Part shown: one piece after another, positions 29,583 to 38,970 of the stretch | How positions within the stretch are numbered: the first letter of the stretch is position 1 | Layout: each line of letters begins with the position of its first letter | NCBI RefSeq assembly: GCF_002078015.1 | Contig: NZ_LWBP01000199.1 | Location: 62,001-126,000, forward strand | Source of the DNA: Niastella populi | GTDB taxonomy: Bacteria; Bacteroidota; Bacteroidia; Chitinophagales; Chitinophagaceae | Length of the DNA stretch: 64,000 nucleotides | Reading direction: 5' to 3' | Notes under the pieces: generated by a model | Seen by the model: the letters and a program-made list of their open reading frames with translations, nothing else | What the model was told of the DNA's origin: nothing | The model's database searches: none | Position numbers and translations under genes: made by a program

Positions 29583-30527
29583 ATGGATATATCCATTGTA
29601 GTGCCATTGTTGAATGAAGAAGAATCCCTGCCTGAATTATGTGCATGGATCGAGCGGGTGGTAACGGCCGGCAATTTTTCCTATGAAATCATAATGATCG
29701 ATGATGGCAGTACCGATAACTCATGGGCCGTCATTGAACAATTGCGCTCAAAAAATTCTCATATAAAAGGCATCCGCTTTCAACGGAACTATGGCAAGTC
29801 TGCTGCATTGAACGAAGGCTTCAAAGCCGCATCGGGCAATGTGGTGATCACCATGGACGCCGATATGCAGGATAGTCCCGATGAAATACCCGAGCTGTAC
29901 CGCATGATCGCAAATGACGGTTATGATATGGTCAGCGGCTGGAAAAAAGTGCGCTACGACAACACCCTCACCAAGAATATTCCAAGCAAATTCTTCAACT
30001 GGGCTACCCGGCGCATGTCGCATATCCAACTGCATGATTTCAATTGCGGACTGAAAGCCTATAGGATCAAAGTGGTGAAATGCATAGAAGTGTATGGCGA
30101 AATGCATCGCTACATACCTGTGCTGGCCAAATGGGCAGGTTTTAAAAAGATCGGGGAAAAAGTGGTAGAGCACCGCAAACGCAAATACGGCACCACCAAG
30201 TTTGGCTGGGAACGTTTTGTGAACGGTTTTCTCGATCTGGCCTCCATTACATTCGTAGGCAAGTATGGTAAAAGGCCCATGCACTTTTTCGGTTTGTGGG
30301 GTTCAGCCTTCCTTATAACCGGATTTTTAATGGTGCTGTACCTGGTTATTTCGAAGTTCATTGAACCGGAATATGCCATCACCAACCGGCCGGTGTTCTA
30401 TATTTCATTAACGGTCATGATCATTGGCACCTTGCTGTTCATTGCAGGATTCCTTGGCGAACTGGTTTCACGAAATTCTCCCGGCCGCAATTCTTATTTG
30501 ATCGAGAAGAAAACAGGGCTCAACTAA
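29583..30527 (+). CDS. Family 2 glycosyltransferase (polyprenyl-phosphate sugar transferase type)
   Basis: A 314-residue membrane glycosyltransferase. The GT-A catalytic domain covers residues 1-225, with IDDGSTDNSW (nucleotide site), MDADMQDSPDEIPEL (DxD-like) and an HRKRKYGTTKFG segment. Two C-terminal transmembrane helices lie at about 235-260 and 272-298. This layout is that of dolichyl- or undecaprenyl-phosphate sugar transferases (DPM1/ArnC/GtrB type), which load a sugar onto a lipid carrier at the inner membrane. Its stop is two bases from the next glycosyltransferase start, so the two are coupled. Confidence 0.9.
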   Translation: MDISIVVPLLNEEESLPELCAWIERVVTAGNFSYEIIMIDDGSTDNSWAVIEQLRSKNSHIKGIRFQRNYGKSAALNEGFKAASGNVVITMDADMQDSPDEIPELYRMIANDGYDMVSGWKKVRYDNTLTKNIPSKFFNWATRRMSHIQLHDFNCGLKAYRIKVVKCIEVYGEMHRYIPVLAKWAGFKKIGEKVVEHRKRKYGTTKFGWERFVNGFLDLASITFVGKYGKRPMHFFGLWGSAFLITGFLMVLYLVISKFIEPEYAITNRPVFYISLTVMIIGTLLFIAGFLGELVSRNSPGRNSYLIEKKTGLN

Positions 30528-30529
30528 TA

Positions 30530-31672
30530 ATGGCGCATAAAAATATTGTAATCATAGGGCCCGGACATCCGTTGCGGGGCGGGTTGGCTACTTTCAATCA
30601 GCGGCTGTGCAAACAGTTCATCGATGAAGGCCATACCTGCTGCATCTATTCTTTTTCCCTGCAATATCCCTCTTTTCTGTTCCCCGGTACCACGCAATAT
30701 TCAAACGAACCTGCGCCAGCCGATATGGAAATATATGCCGTTATCAATTCCGTTTGGCCGCTCAACTGGGTACAGATAGGAAATGCCTTACAGCGAATAC
30801 GTCCGGATATTATCGTTGTGCGCTACTGGCTGCCATTTATGGGACCGGCATTAGGCAGCATATTGCGAAGGGTAAAAAAGAACAATCATACAAAGGTTAT
30901 TGCCATTACCGATAATGTGATCCCGCATGAAAAGCGGCCCGGTGATGTGCCCTTTACCAGGTATTTCCTGAAGAGCTGCGACGCTTTCATTACCATGAGT
31001 GAAAAAGTAATGAACGACCTGCGGCAGTTTGAAAAAACAAAACCTGCAAAACAGGTTTTGCACCCGTTGTACGATAATTTTGGCGAACCGGTTCCTAAAG
31101 ACGAAGCAAGGAAAAAACTGGGCATCGATGTCAATGAAAAGGTGATCCTTTTCTTCGGCTTTATTCGTAAATATAAGGGGCTGGATATTTTGCTCGGGGC
31201 CATGAGTTTGCTGAAACAACAAATAACAAACAACAAACAACAAACCATAAAACTACTGGTGGCCGGTGAGTTTTATGAAGATGAAAAACAGTACAACGAC
31301 CAGATAAAGCGGCTGGGCATAGAAGACAGCCTTATATTAAGAACAGATTTTATACCCGATAGCGAGGTGAAGTACTATCTCTGCGCAGCAGATGTGGTAA
31401 TACAACCCTATCGAAATGCCACGCAGAGCGGGGTTACGCCGCTGGCTTATCATTTTGAAAAGCCGATGATCGTAACCAATGTTGGCAGTTTGCCCACGCT
31501 GGTGCCACATGAAAAGGTGGGGCTGGTATGTGAACCGGAACCGGCTTCGCTGGCTGCCGCCATCAACCGGTATTTCGAGCTTGGAGAACAATATTTTATA
31601 CCGCATCTTCGCACCGAAAAGGAAAAATACAGCTGGCATAATTTAGTCGATACGATACTGACGGTAATTTGA
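30530..31672 (+). CDS. GT4-type (group 1) glycosyltransferase
   Basis: A 380-residue GT-B glycosyltransferase. The N-terminal domain has the usual Gly-rich loop (GPGHPLRGGLATFNQRL). The C-terminal domain carries LFFGFIRKYKGLDILLGAM and the donor-binding segment PYRNATQSGVTPLAYHFEKP (EX7E-like region). A run KQQITNNKQQTIK at about residues 229-241 is encoded by four tandem AACAAAY heptads (31218-31245) and looks like an insertion of intergenic-type repeat DNA. It is coupled to the GT2 gene and 49 bp ahead of hddA, suggesting a role in the same surface glycan. Confidence 0.9.
   Translation: MAHKNIVIIGPGHPLRGGLATFNQRLCKQFIDEGHTCCIYSFSLQYPSFLFPGTTQYSNEPAPADMEIYAVINSVWPLNWVQIGNALQRIRPDIIVVRYWLPFMGPALGSILRRVKKNNHTKVIAITDNVIPHEKRPGDVPFTRYFLKSCDAFITMSEKVMNDLRQFEKTKPAKQVLHPLYDNFGEPVPKDEARKKLGIDVNEKVILFFGFIRKYKGLDILLGAMSLLKQQITNNKQQTIKLLVAGEFYEDEKQYNDQIKRLGIEDSLILRTDFIPDSEVKYYLCAADVVIQPYRNATQSGVTPLAYHFEKPMIVTNVGSLPTLVPHEKVGLVCEPEPASLAAAINRYFELGEQYFIPHLRTEKEKYSWHNLVDTILTVI
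31218..31245. repeat. Heptad array inside a glycosyltransferase gene
   Basis: Four back-to-back words AACAAAT, AACAAAC, AACAAAC, AACAAAC within the coding sequence, translated as Gln/Asn/Lys-rich residues. Confidence 0.7.
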
Positions 31673-31721
31673 TAATGTGATAATGGAATACAAATACTGA
31701 AGTTCATTTCATAATAATCCT

Positions 31722-32750
31722 ATGACCAAAAGCATTTATAGAAGTAAAGCGCCATTGCGTATTGGTTTGGCCGGCGGCGGTACCGATGTCAGCCCTTACA
31801 GCGATCTGTATGGCGGGGCTATTCTCAATGCTACCGTGTCGCTGTTCGCCTATGCCAATATTGAGCTTATTGAAGAGAAAAAGATCTACCTGCAAACAAT
31901 GGACAGGCAGGAGGAACAACAGTTTGACTGGAGCAGGGAACTGCCCATCGATGGAAAACTCGATCTGCTGAAGGGCGTATATAACCGCATTCAGCGGCAA
32001 TACGGTATGCCTGAAACAGGATTTAAATTATCTACCTATGTAGATGCCCCGGCAGGTTCCGGCCTGGGTACTTCTTCTACCCTTGTGGTAGCCATTGTAG
32101 GCGTGTTTGCAGAAATGTTGCGGCTACCATTGGGTGAATACGATATTGCACATCTGGCATATGAGATCGAACGCAACGACCTGGCCATGGCGGGTGGTAA
32201 ACAGGACCAGTACGCTGCTACTTTCGGCGGGGTGAACTATATGGAGTTTTATGGTGAAAATGTTGTGGTGAACCCATTGCGCATAAAACAACAATATTTA
32301 TTTGAACTGGAGAACAACCTCGTTCTTTATTATACAGCTACCAGCCGCGAATCGGCAAAGATCATCGAAAAGCAAAGCCAGAACGTGGTATCGAAAAAGG
32401 AAAAACCCATCGATGCCATGCACCAGTTAAAACACCAGGCGCAGTTGATGAAAGAAGCCCTGTTGAAAGGCCGTTTGCATGAAATTGGCGAGATCCTTGA
32501 TTTCGGTTTCCAGCAGAAAAAACAAATGGCGGAGGGTATTTCGAATACACTGATGGATGAGATCTACGAAGCAGCCAAAAAAGCGGGTGCAACGGGTGGT
32601 AAAATCTCCGGCGCCGGTGGCGGCGGTTTTATGACGTTTTATTGTCCGGCCAATACCAAGTATAAAGTAATTGAAACGCTGAACACATTTGGCGGTTTTG
32701 TAAAGAACTACCAGTTTGTTGACCATGGGTTAACAGGTTGGAGCATCTAA
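31722..32750 (+). CDS. hddA: D-glycero-alpha-D-manno-heptose 7-phosphate kinase
   Basis: A 342-residue GHMP-family kinase. Visible motifs are the N-terminal RSKAPLRIGLAGGGTDVSPY, the ATP loop AGSGLGTSSTLVVAIVG (about residues 110-126), AGGKQDQYAATFGG, and the C-terminal GAGGGGFMTFYCP (about 298-310). These match the heptose-7-phosphate kinases of GDP-heptose synthesis. The enzyme phosphorylates the alpha anomer at C1. The genes for the other three steps (gmhA, hddC, gmhB) follow within 1.5 kb on the same strand, supporting the assignment. Confidence 0.92.
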   Translation: MTKSIYRSKAPLRIGLAGGGTDVSPYSDLYGGAILNATVSLFAYANIELIEEKKIYLQTMDRQEEQQFDWSRELPIDGKLDLLKGVYNRIQRQYGMPETGFKLSTYVDAPAGSGLGTSSTLVVAIVGVFAEMLRLPLGEYDIAHLAYEIERNDLAMAGGKQDQYAATFGGVNYMEFYGENVVVNPLRIKQQYLFELENNLVLYYTATSRESAKIIEKQSQNVVSKKEKPIDAMHQLKHQAQLMKEALLKGRLHEIGEILDFGFQQKKQMAEGISNTLMDEIYEAAKKAGATGGKISGAGGGGFMTFYCPANTKYKVIETLNTFGGFVKNYQFVDHGLTGWSI

Positions 32751-32758
32751 AACAATTA

Positions 32759-32886
32759 GCTAATTCGATAATTGGCTAATGTGCTAATAACTTAGTTTGT
32801 GCAGTACTTATATTAGCCAGGCTCACGCGTAAGCATTTTTTTAAGCTGTATTCATTAGCAAATTAGCACATTAGCAAATCAGCACA
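32759..32886. repeat. Inverted pair of octad arrays (GCTAATNN / TTAGCAMA)
   Basis: 32759-32790 is four octads GCTAATNN. 32855-32886 is four octads TTAGCAMA in the opposite sense. They fill most of the 152-bp gap between hddA and gmhA and could form a long hairpin in the mRNA. Confidence 0.7.
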
Positions 32887-32902
32887 TTAATAAAAGATTT
32901 CT

Positions 32903-33481
32903 ATGAATAATAAGATCACCGACATCATTAAAGCCTCTATCAGCACCAAGGAACTAATTCTGAAAGACCCCGTGTTATTAGGCACTATCGATAAACTGGT
33001 GGAGATCATTACCGCTGCCCTGCGTAATGGTAACCGGGTATATTTTTGCGGAAATGGCGGCAGCGCTGCCGATGCACAGCACCTGGCTGCAGAGTTCAGC
33101 GGCCGTTTTTATACCGATCGCGATGCTTTGCCTGCTGAAGCATTACACTGTAACACTTCCTATTTAACCGCGGTGGCCAATGACTACAGCTATGATGTAG
33201 TATATGCCCGTTTAATAAAAGGCATAGGGCTGAAAGGCGATGTGCTGGTAGGGTTATCTACATCGGGGAATTCAACCAACATTGTAAAAGCATTTGAAGT
33301 TGCCCGCGAAAAAGGCATCGTCACAGTTGGCTTTACCGGCGATGCCGGCGGTAAAATGAAACCACTGAGCGATTATCTCGTAAACGTTCCTTCAAAAGAT
33401 ACCCCACGTATACAGGAAAGCCATATTATGCTGGGCCATATCATTTGCCAGTTGGTAGAAGAACAATATTTTAATAAATAG
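32903..33481 (+). CDS. gmhA: D-sedoheptulose 7-phosphate isomerase
   Basis: A 192-residue SIS-domain isomerase that converts sedoheptulose 7-phosphate to D-glycero-D-manno-heptose 7-phosphate, the first committed heptose step. GmhA hallmarks are CGNGGSAADAQHLAAEFSGR (phosphate loop plus metal-binding His/Glu, about residues 51-70), LVGLSTSGNSTNIV, and the C-terminal IQESHIMLGHIICQLVE with its catalytic Glu/His. The length is normal for the family. It lies between hddA and hddC. Confidence 0.95.
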   Translation: MNNKITDIIKASISTKELILKDPVLLGTIDKLVEIITAALRNGNRVYFCGNGGSAADAQHLAAEFSGRFYTDRDALPAEALHCNTSYLTAVANDYSYDVVYARLIKGIGLKGDVLVGLSTSGNSTNIVKAFEVAREKGIVTVGFTGDAGGKMKPLSDYLVNVPSKDTPRIQESHIMLGHIICQLVEEQYFNK

Positions 33482-33541
33482 TTAAAATGTGTGCCACGCT
33501 TACAACAGCGCGGCGAAGGAAACGTGGCAAACCTAACACGT

Positions 33542-34249
33542 ATGTCAATTAAAGAGTGTATAATATTAGCTGGAGGCCTCGGTACCCGGTTACGCAGCGC
33601 AGTTCCCGATCTGCCGAAATGTATGGCCCCTGTTGCAGGCAGGCCATTCGTTTCGTATGTGATAGATCATTTTCGCCAACAGGGCGTTGAAAAATTTATT
33701 TTTTCACTGGGGTATAAACATGAAGCCATTCAGTCGTTTCTCGATACGGCATATGCCGATGTAAACAAACAGTACGTAATAGAAAAAGAACCGTTGGGAA
33801 CAGGCGGCGCCATTCAGTTTGCCTGCCAAAAGGCTACCGAAGAAAATGTACTGATCCTGAACGGCGATACGTTATTTTCTATTCAACTGGCGGCCCTGAC
33901 CGCATTTCACCGGCAAAGCAAAAGCCACTGCACGCTGGCGTTAAAACCCATGCAGCGGTTCAACCGGTATGGCGTGGTTGAATTGAAAGAGAACGGCGCC
34001 ATCAAAAGCTTCAAGGAAAAACAATTTTATGAAAGCGGACTTATCAACGGCGGCATTTACGCATTACAGGTAGCTGCGCTTTTGAAAGAAGGGCTTCCCG
34101 AAAAGTTTTCCTTTGAAAAAGACTACCTGGAGAAATTATATACCGAACGGCCGATGTTTGGCGTAGTGCAGGATGAATATTTTATCGATATCGGCATACC
34201 CGAAGATTTCGAAAAAGCGAACCGCGACCTGGCAGGCCGCACCGGTTAA
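33542..34249 (+). CDS. hddC: D-glycero-alpha-D-manno-heptose 1-phosphate guanylyltransferase
   Basis: A 235-residue sugar-nucleotide transferase. The N-terminal signature CIILAGGLGTRLRSAVPDLP (about residues 5-24) is followed by KCMAPVAGRPF, the metal site LILNGDTLF and FIDIGIPEDFEKAN. It would make GDP-D-glycero-alpha-D-manno-heptose. ATG 33542 starts the protein at the correct place for the family; the frame is open back to a GTG at 33491 that encodes unrelated residues. It sits between gmhA and gmhB, 14 bp before the latter, which favours guanylyl transfer to heptose over other hexose substrates. Confidence 0.9.
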   Translation: MSIKECIILAGGLGTRLRSAVPDLPKCMAPVAGRPFVSYVIDHFRQQGVEKFIFSLGYKHEAIQSFLDTAYADVNKQYVIEKEPLGTGGAIQFACQKATEENVLILNGDTLFSIQLAALTAFHRQSKSHCTLALKPMQRFNRYGVVELKENGAIKSFKEKQFYESGLINGGIYALQVAALLKEGLPEKFSFEKDYLEKLYTERPMFGVVQDEYFIDIGIPEDFEKANRDLAGRTG

Positions 34250-34263
34250 AATGAACATTAATT

Positions 34264-34821
34264 ATGTTAGATCTTAAACAGATAGATAAGTCCTGGACAT
34301 TGTTTCTCGATCGTGATGGGGTTATAAACCATGAAAAGTACCAGGATTATGTATATAACTACGAGGAGTTTATTTTTTACGACGGAGTGCGGGAAGCCAT
34401 GAAAACGCTCGCCGATCTGTTTGGACTGGTAATACTTACCACCAACCAGCGGGGCGTTGGGCGTGGACTGATGACAGAAGCCGATCTGAAGGATATTCAC
34501 ACCAGCATGGTACGCGATATAGAGAAGGCCGGCGGCCGTATCGATCAGATCTACTATTGCGTAGCCAACGATGCAGGCGATCCTAACCGTAAGCCCAATC
34601 CCGGTATGATCTTCCAGGCCAAAAAGGATTATCCCGCCATCGATCTGCAAAAATCGCTCATTGTAGGAAACAATATGAGCGATATGGAATTCGGACGCAA
34701 TGGCGGCATTCACACCGTATTTGTAAAAACAACCCACCCCGAACAGGCGGTTCCCCACCCTGCTATTGACCTGGCTTTTAATACGTTGCCCGATTTTGCA
34801 AAAGCTTTGCAGAAGAAATGA
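34264..34821 (+). CDS. gmhB: D-glycero-D-manno-heptose 1,7-bisphosphate 7-phosphatase
   Basis: A 185-residue HAD-family phosphatase. Motif I is LFLDRDGVIN (DxD, about residues 13-22), motif II is LTTNQRGVGRG, and motif III/IV is in RKPNPGM and IVGNNMSDMEFG. The Cys/His zinc knuckle of E. coli GmhB is not obvious (YYCVANDAGDPNRKPN). It removes the C7 phosphate before or after guanylyl transfer in the GDP-heptose route. It is the last of the four heptose genes. Confidence 0.9.
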   Translation: MLDLKQIDKSWTLFLDRDGVINHEKYQDYVYNYEEFIFYDGVREAMKTLADLFGLVILTTNQRGVGRGLMTEADLKDIHTSMVRDIEKAGGRIDQIYYCVANDAGDPNRKPNPGMIFQAKKDYPAIDLQKSLIVGNNMSDMEFGRNGGIHTVFVKTTHPEQAVPHPAIDLAFNTLPDFAKALQKK

Positions 34822-34854
34822 AATTTTATCAGGTCTTTCACGTTCCATTCGAAA

Positions 34855-34889
34855 GGTTTGTGGTTTATGGTTTGTAGTTTGTGGTTCTT
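34855..34889. repeat. Five tandem GGTTTGT heptads
   Basis: GGTTTGT, GGTTTAT, GGTTTGT, AGTTTGT and GGTTCTT run back to back. The same word in the same orientation recurs at 36004-36052, so the 348-residue gene between is flanked by matching arrays. Confidence 0.7.
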
Positions 34890-34953
34890 TTATTCGGGAT
34901 CACTGAGTAAATTCATTCTTCCGATATTTGCCATTGAGTAATTAAATTGATCT

Positions 34954-36000
34954 ATGATTAACCGACATATCAGACGTTATTTTTTTACCAGCTGTTTAAT
35001 AATTACCGGTTTACTGGGCGTTGGTCCTGTTATTGCACAGCAGCGAATCACTGCGGCCGACAGAAAGGAATTGCAGAAGAAAGAAGATTCGCTGCAGGAG
35101 TTATCGGCCAATATGGTTTTCAGTGAGCGGCCGGCTGACCGTTTCAGGAGCGATAGTACGTTCACCCGCACCTTCGTAAGGGCGTTAAAAGTAAAGAATG
35201 CGTTTTATTACCCTTTCGATTCTTTGAACGTTTCGAAACTGTATTCGCCCGACAGCACGTTCCGCATCTTCACCTGGCAATTGAAAAAAGATGAATATGT
35301 ATACCTGCAAAAAGGGGCTATACAAATGAATACACCGGATGGCTCGTTAAAGCTGTTCCCGTTGTTCGATTATTCAATGTTCACATCCAAACCGCTTGAT
35401 TCGGTTCGCAACCGTAACAACTGGATCGGCGCTATCTACTACCGCATTATTCCTAAAGAACACAATGGCAAAAAGTATTATACGCTGCTGGGTTTTGATG
35501 ATTTCAGCATAAGCAGTAACCGCAAGTGGATGGAGGTTATGCATTTTAATGAACGCGGTGAACCGGTATTTGGCGGGCCCGTGATCTCGTTCAAAGAAGA
35601 TTCGGTAAAGAAACCCGTACAGGCCCGGTTCAATATAGAATATAAAAAAGAGGCTAAGACCTTCTTCAACTACGATCCAGAAAAAGACATTATTGTATTT
35701 GATCACCTTATTTCCGAAAGCAATGAGCCGGAGAGAAAATCAACCTATATACCCGATGGCGATTTTGAGGCCTTCAAATGGCAAAACGGCCAGTGGGTGC
35801 ATATGGAGCGGCTCGATTTTGAATTGAAATTAAAAGATGGGCAGTTTCCGCAGGAATCGCGGATCTTAGATGATGCGGGTAACGCCAATGAACAGCAGCT
35901 GGAGGAAGCGTCGCGCAGGAATATGGAAAGAGAAACCGGCGTGCCGGCACAGCCTTCTTCCAAACCTAAGAAAACTACACCGGCTAAAAAGAAAGGATAA
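34954..36000 (+). CDS. Exported protein of unknown function
   Basis: A 348-residue protein with a signal peptide ending near residue 29 (GVGPVIAQ). The mature part is mixed alpha/beta with several aromatic-rich strands (RIFTWQLKKDEYVYLQKGAI, WIGAIYYRIIP, YYTLLGFDDFS). It ends in a basic low-complexity tail (PAQPSSKPKKTTPAKKKG). No family was recognised beyond similarity in style to Bacteroidota periplasmic proteins. It lies alone after the heptose cluster, flanked by identical heptad-word arrays, and may be transcribed separately. Confidence 0.8.
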   Translation: MINRHIRRYFFTSCLIITGLLGVGPVIAQQRITAADRKELQKKEDSLQELSANMVFSERPADRFRSDSTFTRTFVRALKVKNAFYYPFDSLNVSKLYSPDSTFRIFTWQLKKDEYVYLQKGAIQMNTPDGSLKLFPLFDYSMFTSKPLDSVRNRNNWIGAIYYRIIPKEHNGKKYYTLLGFDDFSISSNRKWMEVMHFNERGEPVFGGPVISFKEDSVKKPVQARFNIEYKKEAKTFFNYDPEKDIIVFDHLISESNEPERKSTYIPDGDFEAFKWQNGQWVHMERLDFELKLKDGQFPQESRILDDAGNANEQQLEEASRRNMERETGVPAQPSSKPKKTTPAKKKG

Positions 36001-36003
36001 CTT

Positions 36004-36052
36004 GTGGTTTGTGGTTTGTGGTTTGTGGTTTATGGTTTGTTGTTTGTGGTTG
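36004..36052. repeat. Seven tandem GTGGTTT heptads
   Basis: Exactly seven 7-base units (GTGGTTT x4, then ATGGTTT, GTTGTTT and GTGGTTG) beginning three bases after a stop codon. Confidence 0.75.
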
Positions 36053-36085
36053 GCTAACTTGCGATAACTAAATATTTTGGTAACA

Positions 36086-36117
36086 AAAAAGCCCCAACGA
36101 TTATGTCGGGGCCTTTT
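36086..36117. terminator. Bidirectional terminator between convergent genes
   Basis: AAAAAGCCCC (36086-36095) pairs with GGGGCCTTTT (36108-36117) across a 12-base loop. It sits between the plus-strand exported-protein gene and the minus-strand lepA gene. Confidence 0.75.
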
Positions 36118-36136
36118 ACATATTGTTGAAATTTGC

Positions 36137-37930
36137 TTAATCGTCAAGTTTCAAAACCGCTAAGAACGCTTCCTGCGGTACTTCCACATTACCTATCTGG
36201 CGCATACGCTTTTTACCTTCTTTCTGTTTTTCCAACAGTTTACGTTTACGGCTGATGTCGCCGCCATAACATTTGGCGGTAACGTCTTTCCGCATTGCGC
36301 TGATGTTTTCGCGGGCGAGTACTTTGGCGCCAACGGCGGCCTGTATGGCTATCTGGAATTGCTGGCGGGGCAACAGCTCCTTCAGCTTTTCGCAGAGCTT
36401 ACGGCCGAAATCCTGTGAGCGGCCCCGGTGAATAAGCGCGCTGAGGGCATCCACCTTGTCGCTGTTGAGCAGGATATCCATCTTTACGATATCGCTTTCG
36501 CGGTACCCGATCGGATGGTAATCGAATGACGCATAGCCACGGGTCTGGCTTTTCAGTTTATCGTAGAAGTCGAAAACGATCTCTGTCAATGGCATCTCGA
36601 AATGCAGCTCCACACGGGTTGTGGTCAGGTAGCTTTGGTTCAAAAGAATGCCGCGTTTGCCCAAACAAAGCGTCATAATGTTACCGATATACTCCGGCTT
36701 TGTAATGATCTGGGCTTTGATGAATGGTTCTTCGATCCGGTCAGTTTTTACCGGGTCGGGAAACTCTGTAGGGTTGTTCACGATGATCTTTTCGCCTTTG
36801 GTTGTGTAGGCGATAAAGCTTACGTTGGGAACGGTGGTGATCACGGTTTGATTGAACTCCCGCTCCAGCCTTTCCTGGATGATCTCCATGTGCAGCATAC
36901 CAAGGAAACCGCACCGGAAACCGAAGCCAAGGGCCTGGGAGGTTTCCAGTTCGTAGGTAAGAGAAGCGTCGTTCAGCTGGAGTTTATCCATACAGTCGCG
37001 CAACTCCTCGAACTCGTCGGTATTAACGGGGAAAATACCCGCAAATACCATCGGTTTCACTTCCTGGAAACCCTTGATCATTTCCTGTGTAGGATTATTT
37101 TTGAGGGTAATAGTATCACCCACTTTTACTTCTTTCGCATTTTTGATACCGGTAATAAGATACCCTACATCACCCGCGCTTACTTCTTTCTTTTCCGTCA
37201 TTTTCAGTTTGAGGATCCCCACCTCGGCGGCCTCGTAATCCATGTCGGTAGACACAAATTTTACGATATCGCCTTTACGGATGGCGCCGTTCAGTACGCG
37301 GAAGTAAACGATGATGCCCCGGAAGCTGTTGAATACGCTGTCGAAGATCAGGGCCTGCAGGGGCGCTTCAGCATTGCCTTTTGGAGCAGGGATACGTTCC
37401 ACGATCGCCTGCAGAATGCCGTCGACCCCAATGCCGGTACGGCCGCTTGCCAGCAGAATGTCTTCCGGTTTGCAGCCGATAAGTTCAATGATCTGGTCCA
37501 TTACCTCTTCGATCATGGCGCCGTCCATATCAATTTTATTGATAACGGGTATGATCTCGAGGTCGTTCTCGATGGCCAGGTACAGGTTGCTGATGGTTTG
37601 GGCCTGAATTCCCTGGGTGGCATCAACCAGTAACAGGGCGCCTTCGCAGGCGGCCAGGGCACGGCTTACTTCATAGCTGAAATCTACGTGGCCGGGGGTA
37701 TCGATAAGGTTCAGGATGTACTCCTGACCGTCGTTATGTTTATAGTTGATCTGAATGGCGTGGCTCTTGATGGTGATCCCTTTTTCCCTTTCCAGGTCCA
37801 TATCGTCGAGTACCTGGTCCATCATTTCCCGTTCACTGATGGTATTGGTGCTTTGTAACAGTCTGTCTGCCAGGGTACTTTTACCATGGTCGATATGCGC
37901 GATAATGCAAAAATTGCGGATATTCTTCAT
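36137..37930 (-). CDS. lepA: Elongation factor 4 (LepA) GTPase
   Basis: A 597-residue translational GTPase with the full LepA layout. The G domain begins [15 protein letters not shown] (P-loop). It continues with the switch II motif [12 protein letters not shown] and NKIDMDGA (guanine specificity). Domains II and III follow ([20 protein letters not shown]), then an EF-G domain V-like part, and the LepA-specific C-terminus ([20 protein letters not shown]). It back-translocates or remodels stalled ribosomes under stress. The length is standard. A TAnnTTTG promoter element lies 27-34 bases upstream of the start. Core housekeeping gene. Confidence 0.98.
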   Translation of the reverse strand: MKNIRNFCIIAHIDHGKSTLADRLLQSTNTISEREMMDQVLDDMDLEREKGITIKSHAIQINYKHNDGQEYILNLIDTPGHVDFSYEVSRALAACEGALLLVDATQGIQAQTISNLYLAIENDLEIIPVINKIDMDGAMIEEVMDQIIELIGCKPEDILLASGRTGIGVDGILQAIVERIPAPKGNAEAPLQALIFDSVFNSFRGIIVYFRVLNGAIRKGDIVKFVSTDMDYEAAEVGILKLKMTEKKEVSAGDVGYLITGIKNAKEVKVGDTITLKNNPTQEMIKGFQEVKPMVFAGIFPVNTDEFEELRDCMDKLQLNDASLTYELETSQALGFGFRCGFLGMLHMEIIQERLEREFNQTVITTVPNVSFIAYTTKGEKIIVNNPTEFPDPVKTDRIEEPFIKAQIITKPEYIGNIMTLCLGKRGILLNQSYLTTTRVELHFEMPLTEIVFDFYDKLKSQTRGYASFDYHPIGYRESDIVKMDILLNSDKVDALSALIHRGRSQDFGRKLCEKLKELLPRQQFQIAIQAAVGAKVLARENISAMRKDVTAKCYGGDISRKRKLLEKQKEGKKRMRQIGNVEVPQEAFLAVLKLDD

Positions 37931-37956
37931 TAAGTCGATTGTCCTTTAAATATCCG

Positions 37957-37964
37957 CAAAAGTA
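37957..37964 (-). promoter_or_regulatory. -7 promoter element of lepA (TACTTTTG)
   Basis: Exact TAnnTTTG match on the minus strand, 26 bases upstream of the lepA start codon. Confidence 0.55.
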
Positions 37965-38017
37965 ACTGATTTCAGTGGCATTATGGAGAGAATGCAAATG
38001 TGTTTTTACGGTCTGGC

Positions 38018-38641
38018 CTACGAAATATACCGGCTCAGCACCTGGGTGTAAACGAGCTGGTTACGGGCGCCAACGGCGGCCATGCGAAAGCAGTAATTTA
38101 TGCCGAGGGGCAGGCCCGAGATCACCTTTTTGCAGCGGGTGTCGGCAATGCTTTGCCAAACGCTTTCGGGGGTAACCGGGGCGGGCGTCCATTGGTACAG
38201 GTAGGAGCGGGCGCCTTTAATTCCGCGAACTTTCATTGTTATTTCCCCTGGTTTGGGGCCGGGGAGTATTTTGAAATCATTGGGATGTTTTAACTTAATT
38301 TCATCCACCGGTTTTATAAGATCAAATCCACTGCTCCACAGGAGGTATTCTTGTTCATTTGAATGGGTATTGACAAATTCGCCGACCTGTTTTAGTTTTT
38401 TGACAAGCAGTATCCGAACATTATTTTTTATTGCAATTTTTAGCCGGTCGCCCAAACTTGCATCTGACATGGCCTGCTCAAATTGCCGGGATATTTCTTT
38501 TAGTTCAATAATAAGCATGCCGGGATCGGGAAATTTCTCATTACCATCCATACCCTGACATACAGAAGATGCCAACATGCGGATGTCAGTGTCTTTAACT
38601 CCTTTAAAATTCAGCGCCAGTCTCCTTTTCATAATTTTCAT
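38018..38641 (-). CDS. Protein of unknown function with FN3-like C-terminal half
   Basis: A 207-residue soluble protein without a signal peptide, starting at ATG 38641 (MKIMKRRLALNF). The frame is open to 38695, but that extension is not protein-like. The N-terminal half is helical (ELKEISRQFEQAMSDASLGD). The C-terminal 90 residues look like a fibronectin-III-type sandwich (ARSYLYQWTPAPVTPESVWQ, KVISGLPLGINYCFRMAAVG). Similar proteins recur in Chitinophagaceae, as I recall, without known function. It is co-directional with lepA but upstream of lepA's own promoter. Confidence 0.7.
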   Translation of the reverse strand: MKIMKRRLALNFKGVKDTDIRMLASSVCQGMDGNEKFPDPGMLIIELKEISRQFEQAMSDASLGDRLKIAIKNNVRILLVKKLKQVGEFVNTHSNEQEYLLWSSGFDLIKPVDEIKLKHPNDFKILPGPKPGEITMKVRGIKGARSYLYQWTPAPVTPESVWQSIADTRCKKVISGLPLGINYCFRMAAVGARNQLVYTQVLSRYIS

Positions 38642-38970
38642 GCTTATAAATGGTTGAAAATGTGACAATCGAAGTTCCCTAACCATTATCGGCAAGTTGA
38701 GTGCGCGGTGAATCCCTTATAGAAATTTGCTATTGACCAGAGTGGCTTAATGTGAAGTGATCCGTCAATTTATAGGATGTAATTGACTGTGAGCTCTAAA
38801 AATAATAAATTTTATCAATAAGAAATACAGGCGTTTACATGGTTTCAGGTGCAATTTGTTTGTGTAGACTAAGGTTGATTAAAATAAATTCTCAATTCAG
38901 TATCACAAAGAATTAGTTCTCAATTTATCATAATTATGTGCCTGAAATTCAGCATCCTGCTTTATCACAA

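Noticed and set aside
36602-37633. 343-codon plus-strand frame inside lepA
   Set aside because: Antisense shadow of a fully conserved lepA coding sequence with high third-position GC; no independent signal.
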